Source: Deltaproteobacteria bacterium
GTDB lineage: Bacteria > Desulfobacterota > Desulfomonilia > UBA1062
Direction: 5' to 3'
DNA: 64,000 nt
Assembly (NCBI GenBank): GCA_018436855.1
Contig: JAHDKO010000015.1
Location: forward strand, 1 to 64,000
Shown here piece after piece: positions 59,885-64,000 of this stretch; position 1 is the first letter of the stretch; the number at the start of each line of letters is the position of its first letter. Under the pieces are notes generated by a model that was not told where the DNA came from, made no database searches, and saw only the letters and a program-made list of their open reading frames with translations. Position numbers and translations under genes: made by a program.

Positions 59885-60619
59885 TCACTTGAGGCCGGAT
59901 CGGGACATGATCTTTTCGACCGTGCCGTCCCGGGTGATCATCTCCAGCCCTTTGTTGAAGTCGTCGCAGAGCTTCCCGGACTGGGGCAGGGACCGGGGAA
60001 AGACTACGAAAAGGGGATGGATGACCAGGGGCGGGTCCATGAACTCGAGCCGGCCTGTTGTCTCGGACATGTGCGCGGCGATCAGGCTCTGTGCAACCAG
60101 CTTGTCGATCACGATCAGATCCAGCTCACGGTTGAAGAGCTTTTTCAGGTTTTCCAGATCGCTGTCAGCCTCCACCTTTTTCAGGAAGGGAGCCGAGTCG
60201 AACTCATCGGTATTGATGTAGCCCTTGACCGTTCCTATCCGGTAGGGCTCGAGATCCTTGAGCTCCGTATAGGAGGCTTTTGTGTCCGTGCGCTTGTAGA
60301 AGCCGAGCAGGCTGTGGGAAAAGAAGCTCGAGTAGACGAAGCCCTTCTCCCGCTCCTTGGAGTAGTACTCGGGAAATGCCGCATCGTACGTACCTTCAGC
60401 AGTCTTTGCGATCACGTCGTCCCAAGGCATGTACTCGATCTTCACGGAATGCCCCTGGTTCTCCAGGGCCGCCTTGACGATCTCTGCGGTGAATCCCCCG
60501 CCCTCCATATCGCTTCCCACGTAGGGCTGCCAGTCGAGCGTGGCCAGGGTGAGTTGCTGTCCGTGCAGGAACAGGGGAAAGACAACGCATGTCAACAGGA
60601 ATAGAGCGATCTTCTTCAT
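59885..60619 (-). CDS. Family 3 extracellular solute-binding protein
   Basis: 244 residues. Signal peptide MKKIALFLLTCVVFPLFLHG, then LTLATLDWQPYVGSDMEGGGFTAEIVKAAL, the amino-acid-binding (SBP_bac_3) opening, IEYMPWDDVIAKTAEGTYDAAFP and the second-lobe segment RIGTVKGYINTDEF. Such proteins bind polar amino acids or, in signalling versions, other ligands. No ABC permease or ATPase is next to it, so it may be an orphan receptor. ATG 60619 has GAGAACCGG-like signal; the frame is open upstream to 60721. Confidence 0.87.
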   Translation of the reverse strand: MKKIALFLLTCVVFPLFLHGQQLTLATLDWQPYVGSDMEGGGFTAEIVKAALENQGHSVKIEYMPWDDVIAKTAEGTYDAAFPEYYSKEREKGFVYSSFFSHSLLGFYKRTDTKASYTELKDLEPYRIGTVKGYINTDEFDSAPFLKKVEADSDLENLKKLFNRELDLIVIDKLVAQSLIAAHMSETTGRLEFMDPPLVIHPLFVVFPRSLPQSGKLCDDFNKGLEMITRDGTVEKIMSRSGLK

Positions 60620-60825
60620 AGCCGGTTCTCCTTTCATGAAAAAACTGGTAATGGCATAGACATACAGTTGTATCGGAATCCGGGTGTGCGTTTTAAAGAA
60701 AAAAACACACTTGAGAAACACCCGCGAGGCCGCTATTTTTCACATACCATGGCATATTGCTATTCATGGGGTAGAAAATATGCTACCCTGGCAAATTACT
60801 CTATAAAACAAAAAAGGTGCAGGTC

Positions 60826-61734
60826 ATGATGTTCACGAGCGTAGCAGATGTGCAGGACAAGCTGGAAAAGGCGGATTACATCACCTCCCGCGAGATCGCG
60901 ACCGTGGTGTTCCTCGCGGCGGCCACGAACAAGCCCATTCTGGTCGAAGGCCCCGCAGGGGTGGGCAAGACCGAGCTGGCAAAGGCGGTGTCCCGGTCGC
61001 TGGGCCTGCAGCTCATCCGGCTGCAGTGCTATGAGGGGCTGGACGAGGCAAAGGCCTTGTACGAGTGGGAATACGCAAAGCAGCTCCTCTATACCCAGAT
61101 GGTCAAGGAGAAGATCCAGGACGTGATCGCCGGGGCGAAAACCCTGTCCGATGCGGTGGAGAAAATCGCCTCGCAGGAGGACGCCTTTTTCTCCGAGCGG
61201 TTCATCCAGGCCCGGCCCCTGCTTCAGGCCATCACCTCGGAGAACCCGGTCGTGCTCCTCATCGACGAGGTGGATAAGTCCGACCCCGAGTTCGAGGCCT
61301 TCCTGCTGGAGCTGCTCAGCGACTTTCAGGTCTCGATCCCGGAGATCGGCACGAAAAAGGCCGTGGAGATCCCTTTCGTGGTGCTCACCTCCAACAACTA
61401 CCGGGACATGAGCGATGCCCTGAAGCGCCGCTGCATCCATATCTACATCGATTACCCCGAGAAGGACCTCGAGCTCAAAATCGTGCGGCTCAAGATCCCC
61501 GGCATCGGGCAGCGGCTCTCGGACAGGCTCGTGGAGGCGATCCGCGCCATCAGGAACCTCGACCTCAAGAAAAAGCCCTGCATATCCGAGACCCTCGACT
61601 GGGCGCGCTCCCTCATGGCGCTCTCGGCGGAGGAGCTCACGAGCGAGGTGCTGGTGGACACCCTGAACATGATCTGCAAGTACAAGGCGGATGCGGAAGC
61701 GGTCAAGGCGAACATCGAAGGCATAGTCAATTAG
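60826..61734 (+). CDS. MoxR-family AAA+ ATPase
   Basis: 302 residues. Walker A VEGPAGVGKTELAKAV, Walker B VVLLIDEVDKSDPEFEAFLLELLSD and sensor LTSNNYRDMSDALKRRCIHIYIDYP are typical of the CoxD-like MoxR branch. MoxR proteins with VWA partners act as chaperones in metalloenzyme maturation or complex assembly. GTG 60817 is an alternative start. 9 nt before the VWA gene, forming a clear pair. Confidence 0.92.
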   Translation: MMFTSVADVQDKLEKADYITSREIATVVFLAAATNKPILVEGPAGVGKTELAKAVSRSLGLQLIRLQCYEGLDEAKALYEWEYAKQLLYTQMVKEKIQDVIAGAKTLSDAVEKIASQEDAFFSERFIQARPLLQAITSENPVVLLIDEVDKSDPEFEAFLLELLSDFQVSIPEIGTKKAVEIPFVVLTSNNYRDMSDALKRRCIHIYIDYPEKDLELKIVRLKIPGIGQRLSDRLVEAIRAIRNLDLKKKPCISETLDWARSLMALSAEELTSEVLVDTLNMICKYKADAEAVKANIEGIVN

Positions 61735-61743
61735 GTTTTCCCC

Positions 61744-63126
61744 ATGGTCAATGCTGTTCTGAAATTCGTGGCGTGCTGCCGGACCGCGGGATACCGCATC
61801 TCCACCTCGGAGGTGGTCGACTGCATCTCGCAGCTCGAGCTCATCGACATGCTCGACGAAGAGGGCTTCCGGGCCGTGCTCCGGGCCAACTTCGCCAAGA
61901 GCAGGCGCGAGCAGGCACAGTTCGACCGGCTCTACCACCTCTATTTCCATGAGCTCAGGCAGGACATCGACCTGGACGATCCCGAATCCATGACCGAGCG
62001 GATGGAGGATGTGCTCCGGACGCTCCAGGAGCAGGCCAACGGCAACCGTGCGCAGCGTGCCATCCTGGATTTTCTCCAGGGAGATCCCATGGGGTTTCTG
62101 GAGATCATGCGCAGGCTCCAGACCGAAGAGGTCGATATGAGCCAGGGCCGCAAGTTCAACCTTGGCCCCCTTGCCAGCAGGCTTCAGGTCATGGTGCAGC
62201 TCAACGACGTCAAGGGAAGGGTGGAGCGCGTGCTCGAGGAAAATCCCTTTCACTTTGCCGCGGACTCCAGGCGTAACCTCGCCAGGCGCTTCGAATCCCA
62301 GCTCGAACGGGCGTACGAGCTGCTGCTGAGGGAGGCCAGGCCCCACAACGAGAGCCTCAAGCAGGTACGCACGCACGAGCAGTACCTGCGGCAGCTGGGC
62401 GAGCGGCCCTTTACCTCGCTCACGCCCAGGGAGATCGAGCAGGTGCGGGAGGTCATCGATCGCCTGGTGCGCAAGCTCAAGGACATCATGTCCCGGCGCT
62501 ATGCCTCCAGCAGCCGGGGTGTTCTGGATGTGAAAAAGACTCTGCGCAGGGCCGATCGGTACCTGGGCGTGCCCATGGAGATCATGTTCAGGAAAAAGCC
62601 CCCGAGAAAGGGCAAGGTCGTAACCCTGTGCGATATCTCCTCGTCCGTGTGGGCCGCGGCCAGGTTCATGCTCAACATCCTCTACTCGCTCCAGGAGTGC
62701 TTTACCAAGGTCAACAGCTTTGTGTTCGTCTCGGGCCTGGCCGAGGTGACCGAGATCTTCGAGAACGAAGAGATCAACCACGCGATCGAGAAGGTCCTCA
62801 AGGACGTGGACATCGACTACCTCGCCCAGACCGACTACGGCGAGACCTTCCGGCAGTTCCGGGACAAGCACATGGATACGCTCAACAAGAAGACCACGCT
62901 CATCATCATCGGCGATGCCCGGTCCAACTACTTTCACCCGGAAGACCGGATCCTGGAGGAGATGCGCGAGAAGTGCCGGAGGCTCATCTGGCTCAACCCC
63001 GAGCCCGAGGGTTCATGGAACACCGGCGACAGCGAGATGTTCGCCTACAAGACTCACTGCCATGAGCTCAGGGAGTGCAGAAATCTCAACCAGCTTGTGG
63101 ATTTTGTAGAAGAACTTATTTTATAA
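61744..63126 (+). CDS. VWA domain-containing CoxE-like protein
   Basis: 460 residues. N-terminal helical region (about 1-280, with RTAGYRISTSEVVDCISQLELI, typical of CoxE-like proteins) and a C-terminal VWA domain with a complete MIDAS start DISSSVW (DxSxS) and TTLIIIGDARSNYF. Works with the MoxR ATPase upstream, presumably remodelling a target protein. In CO dehydrogenase loci CoxD/CoxE have this role, but no cox genes are visible here. Confidence 0.92.
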   Translation: MVNAVLKFVACCRTAGYRISTSEVVDCISQLELIDMLDEEGFRAVLRANFAKSRREQAQFDRLYHLYFHELRQDIDLDDPESMTERMEDVLRTLQEQANGNRAQRAILDFLQGDPMGFLEIMRRLQTEEVDMSQGRKFNLGPLASRLQVMVQLNDVKGRVERVLEENPFHFAADSRRNLARRFESQLERAYELLLREARPHNESLKQVRTHEQYLRQLGERPFTSLTPREIEQVREVIDRLVRKLKDIMSRRYASSSRGVLDVKKTLRRADRYLGVPMEIMFRKKPPRKGKVVTLCDISSSVWAAARFMLNILYSLQECFTKVNSFVFVSGLAEVTEIFENEEINHAIEKVLKDVDIDYLAQTDYGETFRQFRDKHMDTLNKKTTLIIIGDARSNYFHPEDRILEEMREKCRRLIWLNPEPEGSWNTGDSEMFAYKTHCHELRECRNLNQLVDFVEELIL

Positions 63127-63198
63127 TCAGCCGGCTGCAACCTGATCCGGCATGCACCAGGAAAGGCGCCGGTATTTCCAGGCAGCCGGGAGGCGGAA

Positions 63199-64000
63199 GT
63201 GATCCTCACGGACGAACTGAATGCGATCAGAGAGCTGGTTACCCGCTTTGCCGGGGAACATGTAGCCCCGCGCACCGATCTGTACCGGCTCACGAGCTTT
63301 CCTCAAGATCTGCGTGATGCCCTTGCCCGGGAAAACCTCTACGGCATCGGCGTTCCCGTGGCGTACCGGGGCATGGGAGGAGGGTGGCTCCACATGGCGG
63401 TCGCCGGCGAGGCACTGGTTGAGAGCGGCTGCAGTCTCGGCGTGGCCCTGTCGTGGCTCATGCATGTCCTGATCTCCCGTTTCGTGTTCTTCGGGTTCGG
63501 CACCGACGAGCAGAAGATCGCCCACCTGCCTTCCCTTGCAACAGGCGCCTGCACGCCCTGCCTGGCCATATCGGAGCCCGGGGTTGGCGGGCATCCCGGG
63601 AAGCTCTCCACCAGTGCCCGGGAAGAGGGAGGCATCTACCGCATCACCGGCGAGAAGGCCTACCTGACCAACGGGCCCATTGCAGACCTGTACGTGGTCC
63701 TGGCGATCACATCAGAGCAGGACGGCAGAAAGAGCTACACCGCCTTCATCGTCCCATCGGACACCCCGGGCCTGAAGAGGACGGAGTCCCTTGATCTGGG
63801 CTTTCTCAGGCCCTGCCCCCATGGGGGGATCATCCTCGACGGGTGCGAGGTGGGTGAGGAGAGCATCCTGGGCCGAAAAGGGCACGCCTATCCGGACATG
63901 GCGATGGCGTTTAGAAGAATCGAGGACGTCATGATGACGGCCCCCTTTGTCGGCGGAGCCAGGGCACAGGTCTCCCGGATAGCCGATGCGATCAGGGCCG
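63199..64000 (+). CDS. Acyl-CoA dehydrogenase family protein (5' part)
   Basis: At least 267 residues, cut by the window end. GTG start at 63199 with GGGAGGCGG upstream. Family segments: LARENLYGIGVPVAYRGMGGGWL, the middle-domain ACTPCLAISEPGVGGHPGKLSTSAR with the usual AxSEPxxGSD-like loop (here EPGVGGHPG), ITGEKAYLTNGPIADLYVVLA and GCEVGEESILG. It would oxidise an acyl-CoA with FAD; whether the catalytic base is present lies beyond the window. The loop lacks the SD of typical enzymes, so substrate specificity may differ. Confidence 0.88.
   Translation, partial: MILTDELNAIRELVTRFAGEHVAPRTDLYRLTSFPQDLRDALARENLYGIGVPVAYRGMGGGWLHMAVAGEALVESGCSLGVALSWLMHVLISRFVFFGFGTDEQKIAHLPSLATGACTPCLAISEPGVGGHPGKLSTSAREEGGIYRITGEKAYLTNGPIADLYVVLAITSEQDGRKSYTAFIVPSDTPGLKRTESLDLGFLRPCPHGGIILDGCEVGEESILGRKGHAYPDMAMAFRRIEDVMMTAPFVGGARAQVSRIADAIRA

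Noticed and set aside
1-64000. tRNA and rRNA genes
   Set aside because: The intergenic gaps were read for TTCGAA-type T loops and cloverleaf arms and for rRNA-like sequence; none was found.

Overview
The window (64 kb, GC-rich, dense short-spaced operons on both strands) looks like chromosome of an anaerobic Gram-negative bacterium, most likely a Desulfobacterota (former Deltaproteobacteria) lineage. This is inferred from an oxygen-sensitive pyruvate:ferredoxin oxidoreductase operon, a histidine-type (sulfide-using) Thi4 thiazole synthase, many NtrC/PilZ-type regulators, lipoproteins and outer-membrane barrels, and a site-2 protease-trpS-scpA-scpB arrangement. No rRNA, tRNA, CRISPR array, intact transposase or prophage was seen.

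Layout. 0-1.2 kb: HU-like protein with a consensus promoter, and an RsuA/RluB pseudouridine synthase. 1.5-4.8 kb: thiamine operon thi4-thiD2/thiE-thiC (minus strand) behind a TPP riboswitch with its own terminator. 5-8 kb: M50 protease, trpS, scpA, scpB. 8.2-12.7 kb: PilZ-methyltransferase fusion, MoaB/Mog, a small conserved protein and an EF-G paralogue. 13-15.1 kb: DNA polymerase III delta' and a six-TM protein with a cysteine module. 15.3-15.5 kb: a frameshifted REP-associated transposase (RAYT) remnant next to a cut-off signal-peptide gene. 15.6-18.7 kb: FecCD-type metal/corrinoid ABC importer. 19.3-21.1 kb: Smr protein and a LysR regulator.

21.7-27.8 kb: seven-gene operon encoding all four PFOR subunits followed by NuoE-, NuoF- and NuoG-like NADH modules, suggesting an NAD-linked 2-oxoacid oxidoreductase. 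28.2-38.9 kb: ffh, then a soluble histidine kinase, a sigma-54 response regulator and a complete envelope-spanning polysaccharide export/chain-length set (Wza, barrel, Wzz, GspA-like ATPase with LysM/SPOR, tyrosine kinase) with no glycosyltransferase or exosortase beside it. 39-42 kb: ComF, an unknown protein and a DUF2520-RfaE2 fusion. 42-46 kb: outer-membrane barrel, lipoprotein, polyprenyl synthase, DnaJ-like protein.

46.3-49.9 kb: five tandem exported ComEA-type helix-hairpin-helix proteins, one carrying four repeats, plus a sixth decayed copy and related hairpins; this is the most unusual locus. 50.7-54.9 kb: DUF5752, TreT, OtsB and OtsA, two routes to trehalose in one operon. 55-60.6 kb: exported proteins (two lipoproteins, a clostripain-family protease, a family 3 solute-binding protein). 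60.8-64 kb: MoxR ATPase, CoxE-like VWA protein and the start of an acyl-CoA dehydrogenase that runs off the end. Two near-identical 50+ nt palindromes of REP type lie at 4.9 and 42.05 kb.
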